Source: Lysobacteraceae bacterium
Lineage (GTDB): Bacteria > Pseudomonadota > Gammaproteobacteria > Xanthomonadales > Rhodanobacteraceae
Assembly: GCA_004143945.1 (NCBI GenBank)
Contig: SEHB01000007.1
Span: 124,001-188,000, forward strand
Reading direction: 5' to 3'
DNA length: 64,000 nt
Shown piece after piece: positions 1 to 9,999 of this stretch; the first letter of the stretch is position 1; the number at the start of each line of letters is the position of its first letter. The translations under genes were made by a program, and so were the position numbers. The notes beneath the pieces are model-generated. The model had not been told where the DNA came from, did not search any database, and saw only the letters and a program-made list of their open reading frames with translations.

Positions 1-18
1 AGGTTCCCCGCACGGTCC

Positions 19-2442
19 ATGTCCCCACGGCGCTTCCGATTCAACGATTTCGAACTCGATGCGCTCGCGCGCGAGCTTCGCAGCGGCGGCGACGCGGTCG
101 CGTTGCCGCTGAAGTCGTTCGAATGCCTGGTCTACCTGCTCGAACATCGCGAGCGTGCGGTCGGGCGTGACGAGTTGATCAGTGCGGTGTGGGGACGCAT
201 CGACGTCAGCGATGCGCTGCTCGGCCAGACCCTCGCACGTGCGCGTCGCGCGGTGGGGGATACCGGCGACGAGCAACGCGTGATCCGCACCGTGCCGCGC
301 TTCGGTTACCACTGGGTCGCGCCCGTGACGGAGGTCGCGGCGGAATCGGACTTGGCGCCGGAGGCGCCCATCGAACCGACGGCGGTACCCGGATCGTTCG
401 CGCACTCCGATGCGGGCGTGGCGACCCAGGCGGACACGCAGCCCTCGACCCGGCCGATCCGTGCGGGTGCGCGGGCACGCGTGATCGTGCTCGCCGGTGT
501 CGTCGCGCTCGCCGTTCTCGCGATCGTGTCGGGCTTGCGCGTGATCGACCGCCGCGCGGGCTTGCTGTCGAGTGCCGCCGAGGCGGAAGCGCCCGCCACG
601 CAGGCGGCCGGAACGGTCATGGTGCTGCCGGTCGAGGTCGCAGGCGCGGATCCGGATTCGCGCTGGATCCGGCTCGGCGCGATGGACTACCTCGCGTCGC
701 GCATTCGCGAGCGGGCCGAACTGCCCGTGATGCCGAGCGACCAGGCGATCGCCTACGTTGCAGGCCAGGACGAGGCCGCGCTCGCCGATCCGGCGCGTCG
801 CTGGCAACTCGTGCAGGCAGCGGGTGTCACCCGCCTGCTCGCACCGGGGGCGGAACGCACCGCCGTCGGCTGGCATGTCCGGCTCGAAGTCCAGGAGGCC
901 GAGTGGCGCGCGCATTTCGACGGGATCGCCTCGACTCCGCTCGCCGCTGCCGACATCGCGCTTGCAGCGTGGCTCGATACGCTCGGCATGGGCGGCGCGC
1001 TCGCACCTGCACCGCATTCGCCGCTGCTGGAACTGCAGCAGCGCATCGACACCGCGTTCCTCGAGGGCGCCCTCCCGGCGGCGACCGAGCTGATCGAATC
1101 GGCGCCAACGTCACTGCAGCGCGAACCCGCGATCGCGGTGCGCGCGGCGGAGGTCGACGAGCGCAGCGGCCGCTCGGAGCTTGCGTACAAGCAGTTCGCG
1201 CGTATCGCCGAAGGGGGCGAGGGCGTGACGCCGGCCTTGCGCGGGCGTGCGCTCTACGGGCTGTGCGCGATCGGGTTTCGCCGCAACGAACTCGAGGCCG
1301 CGGCGCGTCGCTGCGCGGACGCCCTCGAAGCGCTCGCGGGCCAGCCCGATTCGATCGCGCGCGGGCGCGCCTACATGATGAGCGCGGTCATCGACGACCA
1401 CCTTGGCCATCTCGACGCGGCGCTGGCCGGTTTCGGTCGTGCACGCATCGAATGGCGGCGCGCCGGCAACGCGCCCGGCGAAGCCAGCGTGGATGCGAAC
1501 GAGGGCCTCGCGCTGGCCAACCACGGGCGCTACGCCGAAGCCATCGCGGCATTCGACCGCGCCGCCGCGGTCTTCGAGCGCTTCGGCGTGCGCGATCACC
1601 TCGCCTCGAGCCTCGCGGCCAAATCCGACGCACAGCGCCTCACGCTCGACCTTCCCGGCGCACGCGCGAGCAGCGCGCGCGCGTGGCAGCTGGCTTCGCG
1701 CATCGAAAGCATGCGTGTCGTGCGTTCGATCGGCTACTCGCATGCGCTCGCGCTGCTCGCGGGCGGACACCTCGACGAGGCCATGCACGTGGTCGGCCGC
1801 TTCGACGCGGCGGCGCCGAGCGCGCCGCCCGAGTTCGCGGTGCTGCACAGTGCACTGCTCGCCGCGCGCGGTCGATACGACGAAGCCCTCGCGCCCGCAC
1901 ACGCGATCCTCGATCGCGTGCTCGCGCCGCTGGACCCGACCAGTGACGCGACCCTGTCCCAGGCCGCGGCGGTATTCATCGATGCCGCGATCGACTCGGG
2001 CGATCGCGTGCGTGCAAACGAAATTCTTGCACGACTGCGCGATGCGGGGGCCTCGGTGCAGGACCCCGACCGCGCCTTCGTCGCCGATCTCGCGACGGCC
2101 CGCCTTGCGGCGGCGCGAGGCGACAGCGCGCTCGCCGCGCGCCATTTCGACGCGGCGCTGAAGTACGCGCTCGCGGCCAATTGCCCCGCCCAGGTCGTCG
2201 AAGCGGCGTCGGCATGGGTCATCGACCTGCTCGCGCGCGACGAGATCGACGAAGCCACCCGGATCGCCGGGCATCTCACGCGGTATGCAGACCGCGACTG
2301 GCACGCCGCGCGCGCAATGCTGGCGCTGCACGAACGCCTCGGCGACGTGCGCTCGGCGCAGCGCGCGCGATCCGCGCTGCCGGCGCTCGCCGGCCAGCGC
2401 CTCCCTGCGCCCGCGCCGGACGTCGCGGGCGATAACCGCTGA
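19..2442 (+). CDS. CadC-like winged-helix membrane regulator with TPR-rich C-terminal half
   Basis: Residues 1-104 form an OmpR/CadC-type winged-helix DNA-binding domain: FRFNDFELD at the start, LVYLLEHRERAVGRDELISA in the middle and the family-typical VPRFGYHWVAPV at its end. A low-complexity Ala/Pro linker leads to one membrane helix at about 155-174 (VIVLAGVVALAVLAIVSGL). The remaining 630 residues are alpha-helical, Ala-rich and TPR-like from about residue 330, and should face the periplasm. The design is that of a one-piece membrane sensor-regulator such as CadC. The ATG at 19 gives the usual family N-terminus; the frame stays open to the window edge, so a start further upstream cannot be excluded. 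The ligand and target genes are unknown; the next gene in the same direction encodes a secreted protein. The regulator class is well supported, the TPR assignment moderately. Confidence 0.85.
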   Translation: MSPRRFRFNDFELDALARELRSGGDAVALPLKSFECLVYLLEHRERAVGRDELISAVWGRIDVSDALLGQTLARARRAVGDTGDEQRVIRTVPRFGYHWVAPVTEVAAESDLAPEAPIEPTAVPGSFAHSDAGVATQADTQPSTRPIRAGARARVIVLAGVVALAVLAIVSGLRVIDRRAGLLSSAAEAEAPATQAAGTVMVLPVEVAGADPDSRWIRLGAMDYLASRIRERAELPVMPSDQAIAYVAGQDEAALADPARRWQLVQAAGVTRLLAPGAERTAVGWHVRLEVQEAEWRAHFDGIASTPLAAADIALAAWLDTLGMGGALAPAPHSPLLELQQRIDTAFLEGALPAATELIESAPTSLQREPAIAVRAAEVDERSGRSELAYKQFARIAEGGEGVTPALRGRALYGLCAIGFRRNELEAAARRCADALEALAGQPDSIARGRAYMMSAVIDDHLGHLDAALAGFGRARIEWRRAGNAPGEASVDANEGLALANHGRYAEAIAAFDRAAAVFERFGVRDHLASSLAAKSDAQRLTLDLPGARASSARAWQLASRIESMRVVRSIGYSHALALLAGGHLDEAMHVVGRFDAAAPSAPPEFAVLHSALLAARGRYDEALAPAHAILDRVLAPLDPTSDATLSQAAAVFIDAAIDSGDRVRANEILARLRDAGASVQDPDRAFVADLATARLAAARGDSALAARHFDAALKYALAANCPAQVVEAASAWVIDLLARDEIDEATRIAGHLTRYADRDWHAARAMLALHERLGDVRSAQRARSALPALAGQRLPAPAPDVAGDNR

Positions 2443-2591
2443 CGTCGCCGAGGCGCAGCCGTGGCGCGCATGTCACGCCGATGTCACGGTGCATTCACGC
2501 GCGTTTGATGCGCTGCCGCCCCGTGCGGCTACGGTCGTGGGGTTCGGCGCGGACTGCGCGACGACCTCCTTCCTCCGACAAGGCCTGCATC

Positions 2592-4718
2592 GTGGACGCA
2601 TCCCGCTCCCGTTCCATCCACCGCCTGGCGTTGGCCGGCGCGATCCTCGCCGTTTCGGCGCCGCTCCATGCCGAACCGCCGGCAGCCGGCGGCGGCCTGC
2701 AGCTCGTGGTCGGGGTCGCCCCCGACGACGGCAACCCGGACACCTGCGGCACCGCGACGAGCCTCGCGTTGCACGCGGGCGAGGCGATCAACTTCTGCTA
2801 TACGCTGACCAACGGCACCGGGACGACGCTCGGCTACCACACGCTGGTCGACAGCGTCGACGGCGAGGTGTTCGCGCTGCTGCCGCACGCGCTCGCGCCC
2901 GGCGAGAGCTATCAGGCGAACCGCATCGTGTTCCCGGCCGAAGGCAGCCGCGACTACGTGTCCGAGTGGACGGCGCAGGATTTCGCGCCGGGCTACGCCG
3001 GCATCGCGGGCACGCCCGCCTTCATCGACATCCGCGCGACCGGTACGCCGCTGGCCCTCGGCGACGACACCGCCAGCGGGATCACCCTGCCATTCCAGGT
3101 CACGCTGTACGACAGCACGTCCAGCCTGCTCAGCATCGGCAACAACGGCACGATCGCGCTCGGAACGCTCGACGGCGCCAGCTACGCGTTCAACACGCCG
3201 GTACCCGACCCGTTCGCGGCACCGATGGGCGGCGCGCTGATCCTGCCGTTCTGGGACGACTTCGATGTCTCGACCGGCGGGGTCTACTGGCAGGTGTTCG
3301 GCGATGCGCCCGCGCGTCGCGTGGTGGTGCAGTGGGAGCGAGCGCACTTCCTGCAGGACCAGGGCCAGCCGGCATCGTTTGAAGTGATCCTCGGCGAGGA
3401 CGGTTCGATCTCGTTCCAGTATGCGAACACCGTGCTCGGCGATCCCGACTTCCCGGAGTGGGACGGCGGTGGCAGCGCCACGGTGGGCATGCAGGACGCG
3501 CAGGGCGCGCTCGGCAACCTGTATTCGTTCGACTCGCCGGCGCTCGCGTCCCCGGACGCGATCGACTGGATCGCGACCGATCCGCAGCTGTTCACGGCGC
3601 AGGCGAGCGTGCACCTCGATGTCGCGCCGGCCCTGTTGCCCGCGACGATCCAGCTGACGCCCGACCCCGTCACCGCGACGGGCGCCCCCGGAGGCGCCGC
3701 GGTCAGCGTGCCGCTGCAGATCGCGAACGACGGAGACATCGCGCTCGAATGGTCGCTGCTGGAGGCGCCCGGGAGCGGAACGCCGCGCACTGCGGCGAGG
3801 CCCGCGGCGACACCCGTGCGCTCCACCGACGCGGTGCGCAAGATGGCCGCGAACGAGGCGACGCGCGACAGCTACCGCTCGCACGTCGCGCCGTTCGTGC
3901 CGATGCGCGGCGGCATCACGCCAGGATGTGACGATGCGACGCCCGGCATCCTGATCCACGACGACGGCACGCCCGAAGACGGCTACACCGACGGTTCGGG
4001 ATTGTTTCCGCTCGCGTCTTACGTCGACCGCTTCACGCCGACCTCGTATCCCGCGACCTTCAGCAGCGCCTGCGTGTCGTTCCTGAGCCAGGGCTCGACC
4101 AGCGCCGCGTTCGAACTCGTGGTCTATGACGACAGCGGCTGGGATGGAAGCCCCGGCAACGAACTCGCCGCCGTGCCCGCGCTTGCGACCGGGATCCCGA
4201 GCACCGCGGTCGCCGCGTTCACGCGCGTCGACCTGTCCGGACTCGGCCTCGTGGTCGAGGCGGGCAGCGTGTACATCGGCGTGCGCTTCAACCCGCTGTC
4301 GCCGGGCGACATCTACGTCGCGTCCGATGTCGACGGGGAACCCAACGCCGGCGCCGGCTTCCTCTCGCGCGGTGCGCCCGGCGCGCCGGGCGGGTGGGAC
4401 CCGATCGTCGATCGGTTCGCCGACTACCACGCGCTGCTCGTGCGCGCGGTCGAGCAGCCCGCGCACTGCGCGACGCCCGCGGACCTGCCTTGGCTCTCGC
4501 TCGATGTCGTCGCAGGCAGTGTGGACGCGCATGCCGCCACCACCGTCACCGCGACGTTCGACCCCTCGCAACTCGAGGCAGGCGAGCATGCAGCCACGTT
4601 GTGCATCGACAGCAACGACCCCGCGCGGCCGCACCTCGCGGTGCCCGTGAGGTTCCAAGTGGGCGACACGCTGTTCGCCGACGGTTTCGACGCTGCGGCC
4701 GGCACCCGCACGCGATGA
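2592..4718 (+). CDS. Large secreted beta-rich protein with FADGFD tail
   Basis: Exported protein of 708 residues. With a GTG start at 2592 it opens with a good signal peptide (hydrophobic LALAGAILAVSA, cleavage near residue 27 after LHA). The frame is open further upstream, but that stretch is Arg/Pro-rich and unlike a leader. The body is Gly/Asp/Thr-rich with beta-sandwich character. The C-terminal 90 residues (WLSLDVVAGSVDAHA to LAVPVRFQV) resemble the BACON/ASPM-type Ig-like domains often found in anchored surface proteins. It ends GDTLFADGFD plus eight residues, the tail shared with many other secreted proteins here. Its stop overlaps the next start (ATGA), so the two are probably translated together. 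No enzyme motif was seen; surface or matrix function is inference. Confidence 0.7.
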   Translation: MDASRSRSIHRLALAGAILAVSAPLHAEPPAAGGGLQLVVGVAPDDGNPDTCGTATSLALHAGEAINFCYTLTNGTGTTLGYHTLVDSVDGEVFALLPHALAPGESYQANRIVFPAEGSRDYVSEWTAQDFAPGYAGIAGTPAFIDIRATGTPLALGDDTASGITLPFQVTLYDSTSSLLSIGNNGTIALGTLDGASYAFNTPVPDPFAAPMGGALILPFWDDFDVSTGGVYWQVFGDAPARRVVVQWERAHFLQDQGQPASFEVILGEDGSISFQYANTVLGDPDFPEWDGGGSATVGMQDAQGALGNLYSFDSPALASPDAIDWIATDPQLFTAQASVHLDVAPALLPATIQLTPDPVTATGAPGGAAVSVPLQIANDGDIALEWSLLEAPGSGTPRTAARPAATPVRSTDAVRKMAANEATRDSYRSHVAPFVPMRGGITPGCDDATPGILIHDDGTPEDGYTDGSGLFPLASYVDRFTPTSYPATFSSACVSFLSQGSTSAAFELVVYDDSGWDGSPGNELAAVPALATGIPSTAVAAFTRVDLSGLGLVVEAGSVYIGVRFNPLSPGDIYVASDVDGEPNAGAGFLSRGAPGAPGGWDPIVDRFADYHALLVRAVEQPAHCATPADLPWLSLDVVAGSVDAHAATTVTATFDPSQLEAGEHAATLCIDSNDPARPHLAVPVRFQVGDTLFADGFDAAAGTRTR

Positions 4719-5212
4719 CGTTCGCGCGGACCGCGACGCCTGTCCGCCGCCGACCATTCCTGCTGCTCGCCGCCGCACTGTACGCGGTGGCGAGCGCGGC
4801 TCTCGCGCAGGAGAAGACCGAACCTGCCGTGGTCGCGATCGCGGAGCTGACGCTGGCTGCGGAACATGACGCGCTCGCGACCGCGTCGATCGAGCTGTCC
4901 CGGACCGGCGTGGCGGACCGACCGCTCGCGTTCCGGGTGATGCCCTCTTCGACAACGTGCGATTCGCCCTCGCCGATCGCATGGCTGGTCGCGGAACCGT
5001 CGACCGGTGAAATCGAAACGGGCGCGGTGGCCGTCCTGTCCGTGTACGCGAGCGCGTTCGGCGTATCCGCAGCGCGGCGCACGGGCTTCCTCTGCGTGTC
5101 GACCGACGATGATGCGCAGGCTCCGCGCGAGATCGCCGTCGTGCTGACGATCGGAGCCACCGCGGTGCACCCGCTGACGCGTCCACAGGTGCGAGCCCGC
5201 GCGCGCGATTGA
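4715..5212 (+). CDS. Small secreted BACON-like single-domain protein
   Basis: 165 residues, beginning with ATG at 4715 inside the stop codon of the preceding gene (ATGA overlap), which implies translational coupling. The N-terminus is a signal peptide (RRRPFLLLAAALYAVASAALA, cleavage near residue 31). The mature part is one beta-rich domain. Its pattern WLVAEPSTGEIETGAVAVLS followed by FLCVSTDDDAQAPREIAVVL parallels the C-terminal domain of the upstream protein (WLSLDVVAGSVDAHA, then LCIDSNDPARPHLAVPV). It may therefore be a detached copy of that domain or a partner of the upstream product. It lacks the FADGFD tail. No function is recognised. Confidence 0.6.
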   Translation: MTFARTATPVRRRPFLLLAAALYAVASAALAQEKTEPAVVAIAELTLAAEHDALATASIELSRTGVADRPLAFRVMPSSTTCDSPSPIAWLVAEPSTGEIETGAVAVLSVYASAFGVSAARRTGFLCVSTDDDAQAPREIAVVLTIGATAVHPLTRPQVRARARD

Positions 5213-5438
5213 ACCCTGGCGCCCGCAGGTCCGTCGACGCACGCGATGCCGGCTGCGTCGTCGCGTGGAGCACGCCCGACGAGCTCGTGATCCGGAGCGC
5301 GCGCCAGGGGATCGGTGGAAGGAACCGAGCGCGCCGCCGCGCGCCGGGTGGGCGTTCGTGCCGGCCATGTCGTTTCGACAGCCAGTCATCGTAACTGCGC
5401 TGGACCCGCGCATCCGCGCGCGAACAGCGAGTCTTCCG

Positions 5439-6812
5439 ATGAACCTGTTGCTTCCGATCGTTCCGTATGCGGGCGCCCTGGCGCTGCTCGCCTCGCCCGC
5501 ACTCGCCGCCCCTGGAGACCTCGACCCGGGATTCGGGCTTGATGGCCGCGCACTCGTCGGGTTCGGTCCGGGTGTCGCGCAGGCGCGCGCGATCGCGCGC
5601 TTTCCCGATGGGCGCCTCGTGCTCGCCGGCAGTTCCGGCGGTGCTGTCTTCGACGACGACTGCGCGATCACGGTTCTGACCGCGGAAGGCGCACCGGATC
5701 CGTCGTTCGGCATCGACGGGCGACTCGAGATCGACCTCGACGCCGGGCGCGTCAACACCTGCACGAGCGTTGCGGTGCAACCGGACGGCCGCATCGTGCT
5801 CGCCGGTTCGCGTGACACCGGCACGCCGGCCGGCACGCGCGATTTCGTCGTGATGCGCCTGCACCCCGACGGCGCATTCGACGAGAGCTTCAGCGACAAC
5901 GGTTATGCATTCGTCAATTTCGCGCTGCCCGGGCCCGTCGTCCGTTCGATCGACGAAGCGAACGCGCTCGCGCTGCAGCCGGACGGACGCATCGTCATCG
6001 CAGGCACCGCCGAGCGCGCGCCAGGCGACTACGACTTCGCACTCGTGCGGTTCCTGCCGGACGGCACGCTCGACGACAGCTTCGGGGAAGACGGCCGCGT
6101 CACATTCGGCGTCGACGATGGCGGTCCGACGGTCGACTCCGTCTCGGCGGTGGCGATCTGCCCGGAAGGGCGCATCGCACTCGCGGGTACGTCGGAAAGC
6201 GAGGACAGGCGCATGTTCGTCGCGCGCCTCGCCGCGGACGGCCAGCTCGATCCAGGCTTCAACCTGACGGGCCACCGCCTGGTCCAGTTCGGTTTCGCCC
6301 CCGAATCGATCGGCACGTCACTCGCGCTGCGCAGTGACGGGAGCATGCTCGTCGGTGGATACGTCGCGGATGGCGTGACCGCCGACTTCGCGGTCGCCGC
6401 ACTCGCCCCGGATGGCAGTTACGACGCCGACTTCGGCGTCGACGGCCGTGTCACGCTTGATGTCGGCGAGGAGGACGGCGCGTTCGCGATGACCACCGAT
6501 GCATCCGGGCGCGTGCTGCTCGCTGGCGTGCGGATCGAGCCTGGCCACACCGACATCGCAGCGGTGCGCTTGCTCGCGGACGGCTCGGCAGACGCCGCGT
6601 TCGGCGATGCGGGTCGCGTCGTCATCCCGTTCGACCTCGATGAGTCCGACGACACCGATCTCGCACGAGCGATCCTCGTGCAGCCCGACGGCAACGTCGT
6701 GCTGGCGGGAGCCGCGGTGACGTCGAGCGCACCCGCCGGCGCGGCATTCGCGGTGGTGCGCCTGCAGGGCGACGAAGTTTCGCTGTTCGCGGATGGCTTC
6801 GACGCCGACTGA
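5439..6812 (+). CDS. Secreted delta-60 repeat beta-propeller protein with FADGFD tail
   Basis: 457 residues from the ATG at 5439, chosen because it opens with a clean signal peptide (MNLLLPIVPYAGALALLASP, cleavage near residue 23); the frame upstream is Arg/Pro-rich filler. The mature protein is made of about seven delta-60 repeats, each with a D-x-x-F-G-x-D/N-G turn (DPGFGLDG, DPSFGIDG, DESFSDNG, DDSFGEDG, DADFGVDG, DAAFGDAG) followed by a DGRIVLAG-like strand. Such repeats build propeller or solenoid surface proteins of unknown activity. It ends SLFADGFDAD. It faces the CHAT gene convergently, 75 bp away. Two other delta-60 proteins occur near 33.5 and 35.5 kb. Confidence 0.8.
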   Translation: MNLLLPIVPYAGALALLASPALAAPGDLDPGFGLDGRALVGFGPGVAQARAIARFPDGRLVLAGSSGGAVFDDDCAITVLTAEGAPDPSFGIDGRLEIDLDAGRVNTCTSVAVQPDGRIVLAGSRDTGTPAGTRDFVVMRLHPDGAFDESFSDNGYAFVNFALPGPVVRSIDEANALALQPDGRIVIAGTAERAPGDYDFALVRFLPDGTLDDSFGEDGRVTFGVDDGGPTVDSVSAVAICPEGRIALAGTSESEDRRMFVARLAADGQLDPGFNLTGHRLVQFGFAPESIGTSLALRSDGSMLVGGYVADGVTADFAVAALAPDGSYDADFGVDGRVTLDVGEEDGAFAMTTDASGRVLLAGVRIEPGHTDIAAVRLLADGSADAAFGDAGRVVIPFDLDESDDTDLARAILVQPDGNVVLAGAAVTSSAPAGAAFAVVRLQGDEVSLFADGFDAD

Positions 6813-6887
6813 GGTTCCGGAGGCGAGCGGTCGTCCGCGGTCGCAGGCGCGGCGGAGGTGTGGCGCGGCTGGAGCCTGGTGCCCCGC

Positions 6888-9702
6888 TCAACGCCAATCG
6901 CCGATCGCGAAGAATCCGGCCCAGTACCACGGATGCTCGCTCTGCTTCGCCGCGCGGCGCGCAGCGAGCACGGCGCGTTGCGCATGCTGCATCGCGGCCG
7001 GCGTGTCCATGCTCGCGCGCAGGCGCGCGGCGTACAGCGCTTCGCTCCATTGCGCGGTCGCGTCGTCGTCGACCGGCCACAGGCTCAGCAACACCGTGCG
7101 CGCGCCCGCGAGCCGGAACGCGCGCGCGAGTCCGTAGAGTCCCTCGTAGGCGTGCGTGCTGCCGGCCGCGGTCGAACACGCCGCGAGCACCGCCCATTGC
7201 ACGCCGGACAAGTCGAGCGCGGCGATCTCGAGGCTGCCGAGCAGGCCGTCGTCGGCGCTGTCGCCCGCGGAAGTCGCAGGCGCCGCGAACAGCAACGCAG
7301 TCGATGCTGCGGCCGCCTTCGACGGCGCCTCGTCGGCGCGCAGGCTGAGCCCGCGCGTGCCGCCGACCGCGCAGCCGCTGCCGGCTTCGATGCCGTGCGT
7401 CGCGAGGTGCAGCAACGCGGAGTGCGGCGCTTCGCTGCGAAAGCGCGCTTCGCTCGCGGCCTCGCCGACGAGCGCGAGCATCGTCGCGTCCTGCGCTGCG
7501 CCGAACAACGAAGCCAGTCGCTCGACCTCGCGCCGCGCGCCAGGCAACGGCGGCAGCGCGGACGGATCGGTGCAGTCGCGCAGGGTCGAAGCCGCGTCGC
7601 TCCCGCCGCGCGGATCCGCGACCGCGAGCAGCGCATGGCGCATCGCGCGCGTGGACGTCGCCGCGAGCAGTTCGTGCTCGTGGTTGAGCACGTGGAACTG
7701 GCGATCGCGCTCGACGAGGTAGCCGTCGCGATCGGGCAAGGCCGGCCACGGCATGCGCAGCAGCGGCCCCTCGGCGACGACGAACAGTCGCCTGGCAGGC
7801 ACCGCGCGCGCGATCGGCGCCCATGCGAGCGCCGCGAGCGTCGCGCCGCGCGAGCGCACGAGGTCCAGCGTGCTCGTCGGAGTCGCGAGCGTCGCCTGCC
7901 AGTCGGCGAAGGCACTTGCGATCGCACCTGCGGGACCGAGCCGGATCGCGGTGACCGCACCGTGGCCGGCTTGCAGCACGAAGGCCCAGCTGTCCGGATC
8001 GTCGAGGTCGACCGCCGCGTTCGCGAAATCGGTCGGCTTGACGTGCTGCAGGTCGTGCAGCCAGACCAGTGCGCTGTCCGCCGGCAGGGCCGCGCGCACC
8101 GCGGCGAGATCGGCATCGCCGCGCGCGAGTGCGCGCGCCTGCGGCACTGCCTGCGCGAGCCTTCGTTCCGCACGATCGAGGCGTGCGCGCGCCTGCGCAT
8201 GCTCGGGTTCGCCGGCCTGCAGCTGCGCCCGGTCGAGCGCCGAGCTGGCCCGTTGCCACTCGAGCCACAGCGGCTGCAGCGAAGGTTCGTCACCGGCGCG
8301 CGCACGCGCGAGGCGTTCGGCCTGCATCGCGGTGACCTGCCCACGCGCGCCGATCGCGAGCGCCCACGCGCGTTCGAGCAGATGCGCATCGCCGCTGTCG
8401 AGCGCGATCGCGAGCGCATGGTCGAGCGTGGCGTAGTCCTGCTCCTGGAATGCGAGCGCCTGCTCGTCCGACAGGCCGGCCGCGACTTCGCGCACCGCCT
8501 GCTGGCGCGTCGATTCGGCGAGCGCTGCCGCCTCGAACGCCTCTGCATGCCGGCCTTGGCCCCAGAGCGCCGCGGCGAGTCCATGCTGCGAGAACAGCGG
8601 CGAGATCTCCGAGCCCGCGGGCACGCCGTGCAGTCGATCGAGCATCGTGCGGAATCCGGCTTCCGCCTCGCGGAAGCGGCCTTGCCAGACCCGCACCCAT
8701 CGCGATGTTCGCGAGCGGGTAGTAGTGGCCGGGATCCTCGCTGCGATTGCGCACTGCGATGTCGAGCGCGCGCCGGAACAGCGCGACCGCGGCCTCGCCG
8801 CGACCCGGGCGCAGGCTCTCGGCATTGCCGTAGTTGTTGTAGAGCAGGCTCAACTGCACCGAATCCGCCCCCCAGGCGCGCTCGAACGCGGGCACCGCTT
8901 CGGCGTAGTACGGGATCGCGCGCGCGGGGTCGTCGCGGTTGCGATAGAGGTTGCCGAGTGCGTACAGCACGGTCGCGCCGTTGCGCGCGCTCGGGTCGGG
9001 CGTTGCGCGGTCGAGCGCGAGCGCTTCGCGATAGGCCGCTTCTGCACGTTCGACGTCGCCGCTGATGCGACGCGTCTGGCCGAGCCGGATCAGCACGCCG
9101 GCGAGCGCGACCGCATCGCGCACGGGCTGCCGCCGATGGATCGCGAGCGCGTTCTCGAGCGAGGTCAACGCCGCGCCGTAGTCGGCGGCGACGCGTTGCG
9201 CGAGCGAGAGGTCGGACAGCGCCTGCGCATACGCGAGTTCTTGCGACCCGTGACGCTCGCGCAGCGTGCGTTCGACCTCGCGCAGGTCGGCGAGCGCGTT
9301 CTCAGGCTCGCGCTTGCGCGCCCACGCGACCCCGCGTACCTGGCGTGCCTGCAGCACGGACGCGGCGTGCGCGGGATCCTCGCCGTAGCCCTCGATCGCG
9401 CGCGTCGCTGCCGCGATCGCCTCGTCGTGACGGGTTTCGCCGGTGCCGTGGGTGCGCGCGAGCAGCAGCTGCAGGTCCGCCCGTCGCGAGGCCGGCGCGG
9501 TCGCGGGCAATGCCGCGATCAGCGCCTCGACCCGCGGCAGCGCCTCGGCGTCGGCGCCGCGCGCGAGCAGGCGTTCGATCGCCGCGACTTCGCCGTCGGT
9601 GTCGATCGCGGGCATCGCGTATGCGGCCGCTACGGACGTCGCCGCGAGCAGCCATGCGAGCGCGAACAAGCTTTCGAACATCCGGTGCGCGAGCGTCGCC
9701 AT
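6888..9702 (-). pseudogene. TPR-CHAT protease-like gene of module 1, reading frame broken by one base
   Basis: Two minus-strand frames together encode one protein closely similar to the intact gene at 26521-29415. The first frame starts at 9702 with a signal peptide (MFESLFALAWLLAATSVAAA), runs through TPR repeats and loses homology after NIAM. The second picks up at once with VRVWQGRFREAEAGF and continues to the CHAT domain, with the paired motifs LHLATHG (His) and VLAACSTAAG (Cys) and the family-typical end WYWAGFFAIGDWR. The switch is explained by one extra C in the CCC run at 8696-8698 (GGG on the coding strand). CHAT domains are caspase-like clan CD peptidases. The cause may be a real lesion, a sequencing error or, least likely, programmed shifting. 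Third gene of the sigma-kinase-CHAT set. Confidence 0.8.
8696..8698 (-). other. Probable single-base insertion in the CHAT gene
   Basis: Removing one base from this three-base run joins NIAM directly to VRVWQGRF. The join restores the order seen in the paralogue at 26521-29415, where the same place reads NIAMVRMWQKRY. Nothing else in the two half-frames is disrupted. Confidence 0.75.
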
Positions 9703-9776
9703 GCACGTTCCCGTCCCGCCTGCGCGCAGCATAGCGCGAGCGCGTGCGGCGCCCTGTGCGAGGCGCCTTGGCTTCT

Positions 9777-9921
9777 CCTTCTCCTGCTGGCGGGAGAAGG
9801 TGGCCCGCAGGGGAGGATGAGGGCAGCGCTTGGCCTGCGCTCATCGCGCGAGGACCAGGATCCAGATGAGGAGCGGCCTCCTTCTGCCGCTGCGCGGCAT
9901 CTTGGCCCGCGAACGGGGGAA
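9777..9921. repeat. Dispersed intergenic hairpin element, copy 1
   Basis: The 297 bp between the kinase stop and the CHAT start hold no gene. They contain an exact 8-bp inverted repeat CCTTCTCC/GGAGAAGG (9777-9800) and, about 90 bp further, CTTCTGCCGCT followed by GGGGGAAGCAGGAGCAG (to about 9921). The same two blocks in the same order recur at 40098-40190. It may act as a partial terminator between the genes, but there is no T-run. Confidence 0.55.
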
Positions 9922-9999
9922 GCAGGAGCAGGTCCTGCACGGCGTGATCGACGCAGGCGCGGGAAGCAGACGCACGCGTTGCGACGTCGCGCGCCAGGC

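Noticed and set aside
2529-6275. Open frame of 1248 codons on the minus strand across three secreted-protein genes
   Set aside because: It covers three genes whose products have signal peptides and recognisable repeats. The minus-strand translation is Arg-rich with no motif, the usual shadow in high-GC DNA.
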